Positions 1 through 14,800 of a stretch of DNA of 64,000 nucleotides are shown here, one piece after another (within the stretch, counting starts at the first letter, position 1; the number at the start of each line of letters is the position of its first letter). The translations under genes were made by a program, and so were the position numbers. The notes beneath the pieces are model-generated. The model saw nothing but the letters and a program-made list of their open reading frames with translations, did not search any database and was not told the DNA's origin. Source of the stretch: Herpomyces periplanetae (taxonomy: Eukaryota > Ascomycota > Laboulbeniomycetes > Herpomycetales > Herpomycetaceae); assembly GCA_009733715.1 (NCBI GenBank), contig WMKJ01000047.1, forward strand, positions 33,999-97,998. Reading direction: 5' to 3'.

Positions 1-949
1 GTGCAATAATAATTTTATCATATATTTGCTCCATGTTGGATAAATTGCACTAGTCACAAGCTTGTTACATCCTGAAGCATTTGAAGGCGGGCTCTCAATT
101 TTTATTTTTCTCGTACACAAAGGGATCTAATAACAGATCATTAACTTAGTCAAGTTACTGAGAGGCATGCTTCGCTTTGTGCAATGACATGAGAATATCT
201 ATATTCCTCTAAATGTTTTAGCTGGATTGCTCTACAACCGCAGGACAAAATAGCAAGCAGCAGTTTAATACCACACTAAAATGTAAAACTAAATACATTG
301 AATCAGTTACAAACAAACAAAAATTGTCCAGTTTAGATAAGCGTTTAATGAACCTAGCATATAACTTCATTCAATAACTATTTTGTGATATTATCAAAGC
401 TCTTAAGATTACCAGAAACCGAAAATCAACGATTGATTCAAACACAATATCGTGTCTTTCCACTTTATTGGAAAGAAATTAAAGAAAAATACTTTGAGAT
501 TCCAAATTTAGTACCGCTGATTTCTATACTGAAGAACTATCAAAAATTCATTATGCCAAACTAACGCATATAAATCAGCATTACTATTGAGAGGAATTGT
601 TGAAATGATATAATAGCGAACAGATTATTTCATCATGTTTGCAGTATGCTTAAGTTCACGAAAAATACTTAAATCATCAAAATATGTTTAGAATTAGTGA
701 TATTTTAGCAGTTACTAATAAAAAAAATACAAATCAACTATTTTCAGCTTTCATTTATTTTCGTCTGGGATACTACACGCCTTAAGTGAATTTTTACCAT
801 ATACAACGGTTGACATTCAATAGTACTAGCTCACTATTTTTGTGGGATTACTGTACTAATACATGTTATCCTGATTGACTTGCCACAAACATTTGTAAAT
901 AGTTTTTTTTAACTTGGCTTCAATTTATTTGTATTAAGATAACCTGTCT

Positions 950-1160
950 GTTGTATTTTAGTTCTAGTTAAAGTTTCTTCTCTCCTGTTCTGTATTATAT
1001 TCCTTGGTTTCATGCGTTTTGCCTTTGTGCTTTCTATCTTGTGCTTACAAAATATCTTTATTGGTTCAATATTAGTGAATAGTTGGTAATATTTTTCGTA
1101 TAGCTAACATAAACAGATAGGGATTCATACACAATTTTCAAGATGCACAGCATTTTAAGT
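950..1160 (+). repeat. Repeat family copy D1 (partial)
   Basis: A short, diverged match to the box found in copies D2, D3 and D5. A TTCATGCG-type start is followed by a T-rich CTTGTGCTTACAAAATAT-like stretch, then a GCTAACATAAACAGATA-like stretch near 1,100 that strongly resembles GCTAATACAAACAGATAA in copy D2. Only the inner part is clear. Confidence 0.4.
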
Positions 1161-2789
1161 TAAGCTAAAGTTGGTCATGCGCATACGTAGTTATTCTTTA
1201 TCTTAAAAGCATGATAAACTTCCCGATCAAGACACTATAGTTTTGCTATTCTTTTAATGAAACTAAGGGGTACTATTCAATTTGCCTGAAGTTCTAGGCT
1301 AATTTCTGGTTTGGGTCGCTAATTCTTTTGCTCCCTTTTATTCAATAATTGAGCATAATGTAAGGACTATAATTCTCCTTAAGCAAACTTGTCAATAATT
1401 GTTGTAATCACACTAGAGTTTTTTGCCTCAACAAAGATAGAGATATAAATCTCAACGTCAAGAACGAGGAAAACAGCGATTTGCTATAAGCTTTTGAAGT
1501 GATGGAAAGGTAAAGCACAGTAACTAAATGTACATACAATAACAAAATAACAGAAACGGCTATGTAATAGTAATTTCAAGATGATTATAAAAATCTTCTA
1601 TACTGTATGCAGATATAATCCATGAATTTATTAATAAACAAAATATAGGCAGCCCAACTTATTATACACTGAATTTTTTTTGTATCAGAGACTTCAATCT
1701 ACCTTTAGAATAGCTTTTTAAATTTCTTTCAGCTGATGGCGAACATATTTCCGGGAACAAACTGACAGAATGACTTTTCTCATAGTACATACCATATCAA
1801 TTTTGGCCCAATACTGTTTTCCTTAAATTTTTATTGCGTCCAGCTCTACAGGCTCAAATCAGAAGTGATTTGAAACACTCCAATTTGGCCATGGGTTCTC
1901 AAGCATTGAAAATTTTGCCCAGTGAAAATTACTACGCACATACATATTTTGATCGTAAATATAAATGTAAAATTCAGCGAACATCTTTAGAGATAGGGAA
2001 GATGTTTACCGATAAGAACCTCTAAAATGCTGTTCTTTAGCTCATATTAATACGCTAAGACAATGAACTAATAGTATTTCTACTTTAATGTAACTAGTAT
2101 ACTACAAAACGTAATAGAATAAAGCACACAGAACTAGGTCTACTGAAATTCATAAAATTGATTTATAGCAGTGATTTTTAGTTGAATTTGTTGGAAGCCA
2201 AGTCAAATTATTCCTCAAACTTTTCCAAAATTATTAAATTAATAATTGCATCCATGGAGGTGCACAAGATTAACCAAAAAAAATTACGAAATGATATATA
2301 CAGTTGTTCATGGCCAGAAAGGTGCAATAAAAGGTGTATCTTACGGAAGTTCTACATATATTTTAACTAGAAAGTCTCTAAACGTTTTGCCCCTGCCATG
2401 GAACGGTTTTGGGCTAAATAATCCTGAACAAGAAGGTTACAGAATTAGAGAGAACATGATCTTGGAGAATATAGAAGGTTTTAATTATTTTACGTCGTAT
2501 TTATTATGCTTTTATAATACTTTTAATTGGGGAATGGTCGCATCTGCCTGTATTTTCGGATCTGTGAGGGAAGGATAAATCCAGCATCATTGTCCAGTCC
2601 AATAAGTTTTGAATAGTAAGGACCCATTAAAAACAGGCAAATTCTAATAAGGATGATGATAAAATATTTGCAAAAAAAAATATCAAAAGTCATAATCCGT
2701 TGGCCAAATATGTTCTTAACACCAGAAGTAGTTGTATGCAATCCTGGATTGAACTGATCATACGGTATTGCAGCTACAACATTATATTA

Positions 2790-3690
2790 ATGCCATTTAT
2801 CTGATTAAGTTGACAGTACGTGATATATTACGGTCAAATTTCTAATAGAGAACTAATGACATTGTTATGCAGTAACATGATAAAAAGCAGAGGAAAAGTT
2901 CAAATTGATAGAATATACAATGGAGCGGAAGAGAGTATGTATAATAAATAAAAACCGGGATAATACATGCAAATAATATAAATACGAATAGATTGTAGCT
3001 AAATTAATACTATTTGCAGACATACGATACAAGCCAATTTGAATAGCACATGTGGGTTCAAGAGCTCTTCATAGAAAGTATACTAATGCAATATAATACC
3101 AAGTCTTGTATTAGTTAAAAAATATAAAATAACGTAAGAACCAGGCAAGCAAGAATTGGAATATATCAGACAAAACACATACAAAAGATCAAGAAAAAAA
3201 CTGGTTAATAATAATTAATCCAAAATTAGGTTACTTTTGTGGACAAAATTTCAGACCGCGAATAGTAAGTTTTGTCTACCAAAAGCTACAAAAAATGTAA
3301 AATTGGACAAAGTGTTGAAATGAAGTAATATGGAGTGTAACGGCCGGTTTCCTTAGATCAAAATAGTAAAAATTAAGCGAGATATTTTGTAAAAAGATTT
3401 TAAGCATGATATTGGTAAATTAAAAAACTCTTTACGCACACACATACTCAAACATTTATTACTTAATCAATAGAATTTCAATGAATCTGCGCACAGTAAA
3501 AATATTATCATCATTAAATGACTGATTAAAAATATTATTCCTAATTTATGTCTTGTGTGTGCTAAGCAAAAATATTTATGTATTGAAAAGTAAATTCATG
3601 ATACATTCCCAATTCTTCACCAATTGAGATTGTTCCAGTGTCATTCGTGAACATTCAATAATAAAGAGCATGATGGTCAATTCATGTGCT
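2790..3690 (-). repeat. Repeat family copy C1
   Basis: One of the best-preserved copies. In order it carries ATTACGGTCAAATT near 2,830, GAGAACTAATGACATTG near 2,845, GTGGGTTCAAGAGCTCTTC near 3,053, AATCAATAGAATTT near 3,465, and GTGTGTGCTAAGC near 3,556. The same boxes recur in the same order and at similar spacing at about 9.5-10.4 kb and 27.65-28.6 kb. Reverse complements recur at about 4.6-5.4 kb and 24.6-25.5 kb. There is no coding content. The strand label is relative only, with D copies called plus. Confidence 0.6.
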
Positions 3691-4599
3691 TGCTCGCGTA
3701 TTCTTTAAGTCAGATATATTAATGAATGATATCACGAAACTTAAGGACTAAACTGTAGAGAGTAAAGGATACGAAAAATAATTTAAAAATACATATCAAA
3801 AATAAGCGCGCGTCTTGCATGGAAAACACATGATGTAACATAAAACAAAAGTTGGGGGCCCACCAAAGTATTGATTCATGAACAATCAGCAAAAAGAAAC
3901 AAAAAACAATATTGAGAGGAATGTAAATTGCAGGAGACCATTGAAAATGTGTACAAGGCATGTTAGACGCGAATGATGCCTTTGCTACAGTGAAACAAAA
4001 TAATATTGGAGAGAAAACATGCGAGACGATCTATAACAAAATTACTACTACACAGTCTTAGTTGCAGTGTGACACTGACAGATAGAAAGATGCTTTAGTT
4101 GGTGATCCTAAATACCGAAAACAAGTTATAAAATTATGCGGAAATATTATTCCAGATAATATTTTAGAAATAACTTGGTCATTGATTTATTTACCCAATT
4201 AATAAATTGTATGTAATCACCTACTTGGTAGAGCTAACGTCAGAAATGAAGGTCTGTACAGATTCTTCATTTACATGTTTTATCCAAAATTTATGAAAAA
4301 AAATTTCCATCTGCAGATTTTCACGTTTGTTCTTCATGCTCTATGTTAATATCTAAATTTCCAATTCGCTAGGTATTGCTTAGCGATTTTCCTTATGTTG
4401 ATTGATCAGTAAGTCGGTGCTATCAAACAATAAGTTATTACATATTTTGTGGCACTCTATGGTTCCAAAAAAATATAATTACTGTAGTTATATAATAAAT
4501 TGAAACAATGCGCTATCAAACAGATAATTATACCACGGTGTTCGTCGTAAGCAAAAGTCCAAAAGTGGCACGTGAAATATTTTAATGCAAAACTGGGAA

Positions 4600-5440
4600 T
4601 GATAAAACAGATACTATTCAAAAAACAAGCATATCTCCTTTAAGAACAAGACATGAATTATTTATTAATCGTACAAATTCAGCCTCACATTGATGTCAAT
4701 TTTTATCTGTTGTGCGTAGAGTTATCTAAATTCTATTGATTATTTTATGTAAATTTGGAGTATTTATGTGTACATCTAGCTTTCCCTGAACTAAAAAAAT
4801 AAAGATCTTTCTTAAGATCTCTCTTAATTTTATATCTCAATCTATAAAAGTTGCATTACTTACAATTGCTTACATCCCTTTGTCTACTTTTACTTTTTTC
4901 CTAAGCAAGACTACTAGTGAATAAAACATTATAATAACAGCTTAGATATTAATCTGTAAAAGAGAGTTTCCCTTTTGCTCTGGATCAAATGGAATCAACT
5001 AAAAACATCTTTATCTTTTTTCGTTGCTTTTAAACATATTGTCTGAAATTTCGCACGATTTGTCTATTTAATATATACTTGTTCTTTACATAATTATATA
5101 CAAAGCTTGTTATCAAGTGGTACTGATTAACACCCTTGAAATTTTGTATCCACGTGCGGCAGCCTGATTAAAATGGAATAAACATCTGTATATGCTTGCT
5201 TGAATTTTGCTACGATCCTTTTGCCTAACTTGCCTATTCAAAGTTTGTATTTAGCATTTTTCTCTCTTCCGTCATGTACTAGTTTTAAGATTCACGGGTT
5301 ATATCTCTGTGCTTTTTGTCCAATGCTTGCATAATATCATTGCTGGTCCTTTATTATCAATTACATTAAAATGTTTTACATATAGCTAATACAAACAGAT
5401 AAATGATACTTACATAACTCTGTAAACACACAGAAGTATA
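4600..5440 (+). repeat. Repeat family copy D2
   Basis: Reverse complement of the C copies. AAGACATGAATTA near 4,650 matches the inverse of the AAGACATAAATTAG box of C1. GAAATTTTGTATCCACG near 5,138 is the inverse of the GTGGGTTCAAGAG-type box. GATTCACGGGTTATATC near 5,290 and GCTAATACAAACAGATAA near 5,385 match D1, D3 and D5. The first to third boxes lie about 650 nt apart, as in other copies. Confidence 0.55.
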
Positions 5441-6469
5441 TGGCAGTCAATAGTTTGCATTTTATACTAGTAGGTACGTCGGTTTCTAAAACTTTATTTT
5501 ACCAATGAATTAACACTATTTGATTATCTTTTCTGTCATTTTACATCAACAAAATTTCGCTAGTTTACAATTGGCATAAGAATACTCAATTTGTTTGGCC
5601 AAGCATCACAATCTGGGTGATATTAATAACAATAGAAGGGCAATGATATTTCCATAAATATAATAATTTTATTGTATATTGAAGAGAAAATAAAACCAGT
5701 TGTAAATCCAAATTTCTTTCAGTTATTGAAATGTTATGATTTGCAAAAATCTAATAAATAGAAATACAAAAGAATATTGCGAGCGTCACCATATACATGA
5801 GGTTATAAAATGCAATCGGGACTCTTGACCGCAACAACCGTAACTACAGTTTAGTATAACAAGGTTGTATACCTAATTACTTAGTTTACAAAAAATATCT
5901 TAGTATTTATGATACATGCAATATTATAAGTTATTATCCGCATGAAGTTAGGAATTAAATAAAAAAGAGTATAGACACAGAGATGAGTCAATGCAAGTAC
6001 TGTTCGTGCTAAAAAAACTTATTAAATATGAAAATAAGCACATGGGAATTAGAATGATATACAATTATTATTGCCTAACCACACCTTAAATAAGGGAGAT
6101 CATAGCTTGAACTATTAAATACTATTAACTAGCTGTTAGAAAATCGGGAAAAAACTCTGGCATAATTTTCAAAGTTTTGCAACTTTGTATTAATAAATGA
6201 AGTAAATAGCTCTCAAAAGCAAAATTTTTTTAGTAGTAAAATATATGCAATTTGTGAACTTGGATGGCCATTCACTTTTGCACAATGCCTTTGTTTGAGA
6301 CTATATCTTATAAAAGCCGTCTGTGTGTGCAACGCTACGGATAAGTGCTAGGTATGTGTGAAAGTATACCGGAGGTTGAGTTTAGTAGTTATTAAAAGAA
6401 TAGCCAAAAGAATCAAGATATTAAAATGTACAATTTAAATGTTTTGAAAATATACGTATCTACTAGTAT

Positions 6470-6900
6470 GAAATTCAAGCTTTAAATCATCATGAAACGC
6501 TGTGTTTACAGTATTATTTGGGTGCAATCTATCGGTTTTCATTATCTGTATGTGGAACATTACGATCTAGATTCTAACTGAGAACTAGTAACAATATTGA
6601 GCGGACAGAAGATAGATAGCGCAAAGGTAAGACGCATAGATCCAAGAGCGATAAGAGAGACGGAGAAGAGAAGTATACAAAATTCAAATTTAGAGCATAA
6701 AAATTTACGCTACACAAATAGATCATAGCGAAGTTAAAGAAGATATGTACAAACCTACATGATAAGTCAATCCGAATGTGTGCATGGGTACAAAATTTTA
6801 CGGGGGTGATAAACAATATTGTTAGGTATCAAGTCTAGTATATAATAAATATTTCGACAGTGAACGAGTGTGAACTACGTTGGCAATGCGTATAATATCT
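6470..6900 (-). repeat. Repeat family copy C2 (partial)
   Basis: Shares AATCATCATGAAACGCTGTG with CTCATCATGAAGTGCTGT of copy C5. Shares CATTACGATCTAGATTC and GAGAACTAGTAACAATATTG with C1 and C3. Shares a GTGTGCATGGGTACAAAATT-like box near 6,777. The outer half (the GTGTGCTAAGC box) is not recognisable. Confidence 0.5.
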
Positions 6901-9489
6901 TGGACAATAAATTGATAATAAACGAAAAAAGAAATTAAAAAATATTTTGTTAATTATCTGATCCACGGTTGGAAGTCTCATTTGTATGTGAGATTCTAAT
7001 CCTTAATTGTAAACATTTTTTACCAAGGGTCCTATAAAATATGTAATTGAACAAAGTAAAGTAAAGATATTTTAAAATATAACACTTGCCTTTCAATAAT
7101 GAAAATACGGAATAATTGAGATGTCGGTAAATATTCATATCTTAGTCTATTAAGCCGAATTTCGGTATGCTCAAATACTCAAAATTCAAATAATTCAGTA
7201 AATTTGATTAAATAATGCATAATAGACAAAGTATATTATTAATAATAGACCAAATAAGATTAAAAAATTAGTAATTCAGGTATTTTATACCTTAGGCAAA
7301 ATATATGTATTTTTGTGTCATTGTACTCCTAATATTTTTAATTTTGCATAAAGTGATATGCTACTCGTATCATTCATATACTTTAATTTAGAACAATCGT
7401 TACTTTGAAATTATCTACTTAGTGTCATGTTAATTTAATTTGAAGTTTCATTTAATGATATACTCGAAACAAATAAAATTGATATTTTAATTAATTTATA
7501 TTAAATTAGCATCGCGCAACTATTTAATCTAACAAAATTAAGGGTAGGTTTTAACAGAATAGTCTGTTTGATTTTACCAACCTTTACCAATGCAGAGTAT
7601 TCTCCAATGTAATATTACACATTAATATGATATTCCTCTACAAATAGATTAAAGAAGCAAACTGTAGATTGGGATTAAAGCAATCTCTACGTGCTAACAT
7701 TTCGAGTGTAAATATTTTCAACTTATTTCCTTTCTTCCTGTTCTTATTTCAAATGCTGGAAATTTCATTCCTATATTATGTTTTTTTTCATACTTGAAAT
7801 ACTCCATTGTTGTTAGCATTATGTCATCGTCACTACTCTTTTTAAAATATTTTACATAAATATTAGACAAAACTATTCTTTCAAATAAAGATAAGTCTGA
7901 AATATATATAATGTGCTGAAATGAAAATAATGACAAGTCAAATATAAATAAGATTGCACAATTATGTAGCTAAAAATAAACGATAACCACAGAAAAGGAC
8001 GATAATACATTCCTACACAAGATGAGAGTATTAGAATGGAGAATATGGCTATAGTAACCGCATGATGCTGATATATTAAAATATGAAACAATATATCGAG
8101 ATAAAACCGGCTTATTAAGGTAACCATTTGATGTTTTAGGATGAATAAACCATCTATAGAGAGCCGAATTGATTTACAAATGCCATTATTTCGTGTTTAC
8201 GTCTTCATGTGTATAGGTGATAGTTATATACATTGGTGTTAAACTTAAAAAAATTAGGTGTTCACATTTGGAGATATTATTTTTACTCTCTTGTGCTTTT
8301 GTCCACATAAAATGGTTTTCCTTTAAACTGGTATGGAATTTTTGATTATGATTGAGTTCTTTAGTTTACTAAAATATATTCTCTTTACATTTTATTGTAT
8401 TTGTCTTGGAAGAATTTAATAAAATCGTATACTGTGTGAACGGAATTATTGATTACATTTTTTTCTAAAATCCCCTGACCACAATAGTCATATTTTGATT
8501 TATCATTTGTTTTGCGACTTCAAATATCTCTATTTTAACAATTATCTTTCCGGTTAAACTTGTACTGTGATAATCACATTTTTATCGAATCAAATTTACC
8601 TACCTACAAAACGTTTGGGTATCTATTTTGATTCGTACCTTAATTTTATTAATAAATTTCCTTATTAAATTCAAACAGCTTTTCTAAGTTTACCAACTCT
8701 TTTGCATTTCTTCACTTGCTCGTACTTCTGTTTGAAATAGGTTATTCACCATAAAATTTTTTTTCGAGTCATTTAATTTTCTGCAAACAGGGAGGCTATT
8801 TGTTTATAATATGACTGTTTTACCTATGCACATATATAGTTAACCAAAAATTAAATATCACTTTAGAATAAAGTACAATGAAGAGCCTCATTAAGATTTT
8901 CTGGAAGAATTTTAAAAACTTAAAATTAAACTATTTCTTCATCAGCCCATATATTATTTATTTTCTAACATACACAACAATATTTTCTATTCGAGCTAGG
9001 ACTCCATCCTTATTACCTTATTCCTTTAGGTCATATTCGTGATTCTATGCCACTGTAATTCGACTAGTTTTGACTTTATAGTGATATTTGCTAAACTAAT
9101 TTCAGCAGGAAAACTTTCATTTTTGCCGTGTCTGGTCGACTTCAAAAAAACAAATCTTATACTCTATTTGAAAGATTGTTTTCTCGTACCAATTCTTTAG
9201 AAATAGGACAAGAAATTTGATATTTTAATTTCATCAGCAAATTTTACATAATCTTGCAGCTGGTTCTTTCAATTATATTACTTTATATCTTAGGGAAAGC
9301 GTAACACTAAGAAATAGAACTAAGTAAAAAAATAAAAAAAAGCACAATGAATTCGTGATATACGGAGACTTCATTCACTATATAACATTATAACAAAATT
9401 TACCTTGAAAAATTCCTAAAAGTATACCCAAAATATACAAGATCTATGATTTAGGCTAAAAGGTTTATTAGGACTAGTGCAGCCATTAG

Positions 9490-10410
9490 TGGGAAATCAT
9501 AATTTCTGCTTAACATAAAATGCTGTGCGCCTACAAGGTTATTATATGTTTTATTTTGTTTGAATTAGCTATACATTAAAATATTACGATCAAATTGCTT
9601 AAAAAGACTTAGTAATATTTTGCACAAGCACAGGACAAAACACACAAAAAAATGACGTATAAATTCCAAAAATGTCAAGCAGGACGGATGTCACAATGAT
9701 ATTAAATACGATGTTAAATCTCAGGAAATTTTCTTAAACATAAATAGATCGTAATCAACGTAAAATAGTGTACAGATATACGTTGAAAGCTAATCAGAAT
9801 ATTACGCGTGGGTTCAAGAGTTCTACAAGATAGTAAATTATAATTTAAGGGACCAAGCTTTGTATACGGTAAATGGCATAAACGTGGGGTAGGCAAGTGC
9901 TTGATAGGCAAAGCACGTATTATCTCAGAAAATAAAGTAAGATAAACCAAGGAAGAACAAAAAAATGGGTAGTTAACTCAATTTTATTCAGAACTGGAGG
10001 AAAGATTTGATTTAGATGAAATACAAACTAAAATTTGTAAATGTTTCTAATCAAAAAATAACAAAGAAAATAAAACTTGAACAAAGGAATGCAATGATAT
10101 AGCAGGAAATGTAATATCAGTTTCTTTAAACAGGAACAAAAATATGAATGAGATCTCAGTAGAAGTTCCAATTCCATCTATCTTGCAGAAACTTCACTTA
10201 CAAATACCTAAAAATCAAACATTAAAACAATAAAATTAAAATAGCGTAGCGCACAGTATTCAAAATTGGTTTTTAATTGGGGATGGAAAATGCATAATTA
10301 TTAAAAAATCTTGTTTTGTGTATGCTAAGCGAGAAATATTTTTACTCATCAATAAATTCATTAAAATTTCTAATTATGCAATAGTAAATAAGTTTAAACT
10401 GTCCAATTTA
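9490..10410 (-). repeat. Repeat family copy C3
   Basis: ATTACGATCAAATTGCTTA near 9,585 is close to C1. It is followed by a TTTTGCACAAGCACAGGACA stretch, the inverse of the TGTCC..TGCTTG box of D2. GCGTGGGTTCAAGAGTTCTAC lies near 9,818, GCGTAGCGCACAGTA near 10,242, and TTGTGTATGCTAAGCGAGAA near 10,314. Order and spacing match C1. Confidence 0.6.
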
Positions 10411-11499
10411 CAATTTGGTTCATAACAGCAACAATAGTGAAGACATTTACCATATATTGCATCGTTTCAGCCTGTTATTTAAATTAGAAGTGGTCACTAT
10501 AACAAAATATACTAACATGGAGATACGCCTAGAGGATTGGTATGAAAGAAAAAAGATTATCGGTTTATAAATGATGAAATAGAAACGGATGGACGCTTCA
10601 CCTTAATAAAGCTGATATTTTGGAGGTCTGCGATCGTAAACATACATGTTTTGTTCTTCAAAACTGTCAAAGTACAAATTATATAGGATGGAAGCATTAA
10701 GTCGTGGAAACACGCACTTCTCAAATTTCGCGCGGTATTTCGCCACCAAGAATAATGATGACACTATAAAGAATGTTCCACCAGCCACTACCAATTATTT
10801 TCTATTGTATGAAGGATCAAATGAAACTAGTTTTTACAGGATCATTGATACCGGACTAGCATAATCCTACAAAAAATGGGAAACCACTGTTATTTTGTTT
10901 TGATTAGTAATAAACACGCACTCGAGCCATCGGTCAATAAAAACTGATAACTCTAAAGAGGAACTAATTAAAGAACACATCCATATATGTGCGATATTCT
11001 TAAAAAGTATAGTTACTAATCAAATATATATGCTTTTTTAATTTTAAATTTATGATCAATTTTATGTAATTTGCATTGAATTATTGAGTTTCTATTGATT
11101 ATATGAGACAATTTAGAAGTGTTTGTGGGCGTTAAGTTTTTTTTTCTAAATCTACTCAAATATATAATTTACCGAAATCTCATTATAAATTCTTAATTTT
11201 GGAATATCTCTTACATTATTTTTAATTTCGCACTAAGGCTGGATGCTACATTCAATAATATTTCTTTGCAACTATATATTTTCTTTTAAATTCTCCGCGA
11301 TTTTCTGTAAACAAAGATTATCAATTGTGGTTCAAATTTCCTTCTATAATAGAGACCCTTTTAGGGCTTTGGATATAGTATAATCAACAAAAACGTAATC
11401 ACCTTTACATATATTGTTTTAAGCACTACATGCTTTATCTATGCAGTACTTACCCATCTCTTCTCTATATTATTGAATATATAGTTTGGCACCTTAAAG

Positions 11500-11820
11500 T
11501 ATTAGCTTAATCCCTTTTGAGCCCACACGTGGTCTTCTGATTGGTTTGTAGCATACGTCTGTATAAAGTATTTTTTATTTGATTACAATATAAATATATC
11601 TAGTGATTTTGGTTGGTATAACTAAGTTTGTATATATCAAAATCTTTACTCCTGTAATTCTCTACAGTTCTTGGATTCATGCATTATTTTCTGCGCTTTT
11701 TGTCTTCTGTTTGTAATACATTGTTACTAGTCTTTTATTTGCAATTGGACCATAATATTAACAATACAGAAAATAGAGAAATAAAAAGAGCTTATAAATA
11801 ATTTTGTAGTCACGTAGCAA
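11500..11820 (+). repeat. Repeat family copy D3 (partial)
   Basis: CCCTTTTGAGCCCACACGTG near 11,512 and TTGGATTCATGCATTATTTT near 11,673 match boxes of D2 and D5 in the same order and at about 160 nt spacing. TTTTGTCTTCTGTTTGTAAT and ACCATAATATTAAC follow. The upstream part is too diverged to place. Confidence 0.5.
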
Positions 11821-14800
11821 CACAAAATCTGCTGTATCTAAGATAGTATACAAATATTTACACCCAGAATCAACAGTGTATACTATCGACAGATCAACGC
11901 TTTTTGCTGTAATATTTTTCATTTTTAATCAACACAGCATACTGAGAAATGATCATTAATCAAACATATATTGACTATATAACCATTTCCCGATTGATTG
12001 CATTATAAAATTCTATTTTTGATGATTTAACCAATTATCATTTTAGATATTTGAAAAAATTAGCAAATACTACTAAAATTGGAAAGTGAGACACATCTTA
12101 CGCAACTTCCATTTACGAAGCGAGGTAGCCAGAAGTTTTATAATATTTTAATTTATCTACTACTCAAAGAATTTTACCGCGTCTTTGTGGAAGACATCTT
12201 TTTCGTTCATGATATATAATATCCATTTCAAAATATATCATTTTCGATATTTAGTGAGACTTAGCAATCTAAACTTTATTTTTTACATGTAAAATATACA
12301 ATTTTTGAAATGTTAATATTGTAGCAAAATACACTAAACTTTCGTAGATTTTTTAAAATTATCTTTAATATGCCTATACTCCTAAAAAAAAAAATTTTTT
12401 TAAATTTATTTTTCTTTGTATACAGTTAATGCTCTCGTAACTTTTAGTCAATTACCCAACATACTTGATTATTGTAGTTTGAATTCTACACCAGCCTAAA
12501 CATCTTATTCGACCCTACTTAAAATTAGAATCATCTATTTCACATCAAAATTGTATTTATATTTTAAACACTTAAGTCTTTTAACAATATATTATCAATT
12601 TTATGAACTGATGTTGGGTAATATTATATTAGTAGAGGGGAACTATTATAAAAAACCAAAAATGTAAAACAATAGTATGCAAATGCTTTTTACAAGGAAA
12701 TTACTTGTAACACGAAATATGAAAACCACTTAGTTAAAAGTTAAACCTATCTATTTAGAGAACACGTTTCATTTCATGCCACATGATAGGAACAAGCAAC
12801 TACCAGGTAAATAAGCAAAGTATAAAACTGCATAGGATCCTTAAATGTAGTTAGAACTCATCACATGATATGCACGGATCGTCACGTTTCTCTCGAAAAC
12901 TTAGTTAAGTTACGCGATACACATATAGGACAAGCAAATATCATTTTAATTTTCATGATTCAATGGCTTATTACATCATCCCGAAAATTGCAGGAAGCAA
13001 TGCCGTAATATTTTGAGCATTCGTTGAAATGTGCTTTTTGCACAAGTAATGAATGTCGAATTACTCAAGCACATTTGTGGCAATATCTGAACATTGACTG
13101 AAATCATGATTGCAGCTGCCATTTGTATTACAATGACATGATATGAAAATTTGGTGGAACAACATAACAAAGTGTACACCTGAAGATGGCCATGATGAAT
13201 CAGACTCGAATGAATTTGATTTGTTTATTTCGTGTATTTATGGTGTCTAAAATTTTAGTGAGGATTTAGATCTCGAGGGTTCATTTTTATGTTTCTATTT
13301 GTTTTTTTGTTCAGTTACTGATAAGGCATAGACTACTTTTTCATGTGTGGGGCTATTTCCTCGTAAACAGAGTGTTTTTGATTAGTAATAATATTAGAAT
13401 TGTTACCGTGCCTGATATGTTATCGCTCTGTCTACTTATCCAAGTAAACTTTATAGAAAGTATTATTTGAAGTAGATGTGGCTTATCCAAAAATCATAAT
13501 TGTATTGCCAAATTCTAAGTGAATTATCATACTTCAAATAAGCTCGTATTACAATATTGAGAGACAGATGATTTCGGTGCAGAAAAGAATAAGGCTATAT
13601 TGGGAAAGCCTTTCTTCAATTTATCGTCAACTCATTGTACAAAAGTTTATAAAATCTCAAAACATTTTCAGCTGTGTAAAACCTTAAATCCGTATCCTTT
13701 CATTGGTAGACGCTATTGTTTATAAAAAGTATATTTATGATACTGATAGAAACTCTTTGCTTTTAGTGGAATTAGGAAAAAAAAGGTAAAATGCGTAAGA
13801 GAGGAGAAAAATATACTCAAGAAAAAGAACAACAATGGTAGGAAAGGAATTACATTAAATTATATAGTTTAAACGAACTTGAGCAATAATGAAAAGAAAA
13901 ATGAAAACAACTATCAAGAAGAGTAGAAATACATCACTCAATAAAGGGGATTGTAAAAATGGAAAAATCTCATAAAGAGTTTAGTTAATGAAACAACAAT
14001 TTAACAAAGGAGTGTTTAATTTATATAAAAATGAGAAAATTATTGTACCAACTTGAAAAATAGATGGTAAGATAAAGAAATGGTGTTCTTTTATAGTTAG
14101 CAGTTTAAATCAACATAACTCGAAATACCGTTAATTTCTTATAATTTTTGAGGTGGGGTATGAGGTTATTGCGAAGTTGTTTATTAACTATGCGCTTGTT
14201 ATGTGAGACTGATAGTAACACGAAATCGATACTAACGAAGGGCAAGAATAAGCAATAACATACGGTAACCAGCGGATACAATTAAAGACGCTGGTGTACC
14301 GCTCTCCAAAAGAGGAAAATGCAATGCAAGATAAGCCTGGGTAAATAGTGCTTTCTAGAGAAAATATAAAGAATAATATAGTGGCATTAAAAAGGTAAGA
14401 TGTTTACTGTGACTCGGAAATGTATCAATTGTGTAAAAGTCATGATATAATACATGTGCATCTTCTAGTCACATTAATATCTTATCTATAGTAAGTTCGA
14501 GTGTAAATTAACAAAACTGTCATAATTTATTCAATTATTTTAGAATTGAGATGAAAGAAAGACCATAAAGACCAGAACGACCAGAACGACCTATAATATT
14601 TGTTGGTATTAGTATTTTAAGGAATTGGAGTCTGTAAGCGAGTAAAATTACAATGTCTTTCAGACAACATATACATTTTAGTGCGTAGTGACATCTCCAT
14701 TGAGCAACAATTTGAAGTGAAAATTGAAATTAAACGTTCAAGCATATATAATAGTTTATGTGATTTCAAAATCACAGCTTTATCATTCAGATGTTAAGCA

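Noticed and set aside
10590-10870. Overlapping frames on both strands (63 and 72 codons) in a locally less AT-rich patch.
   Set aside because: No family motif on either strand, no splice context, and both strands open at once suggests composition rather than coding.
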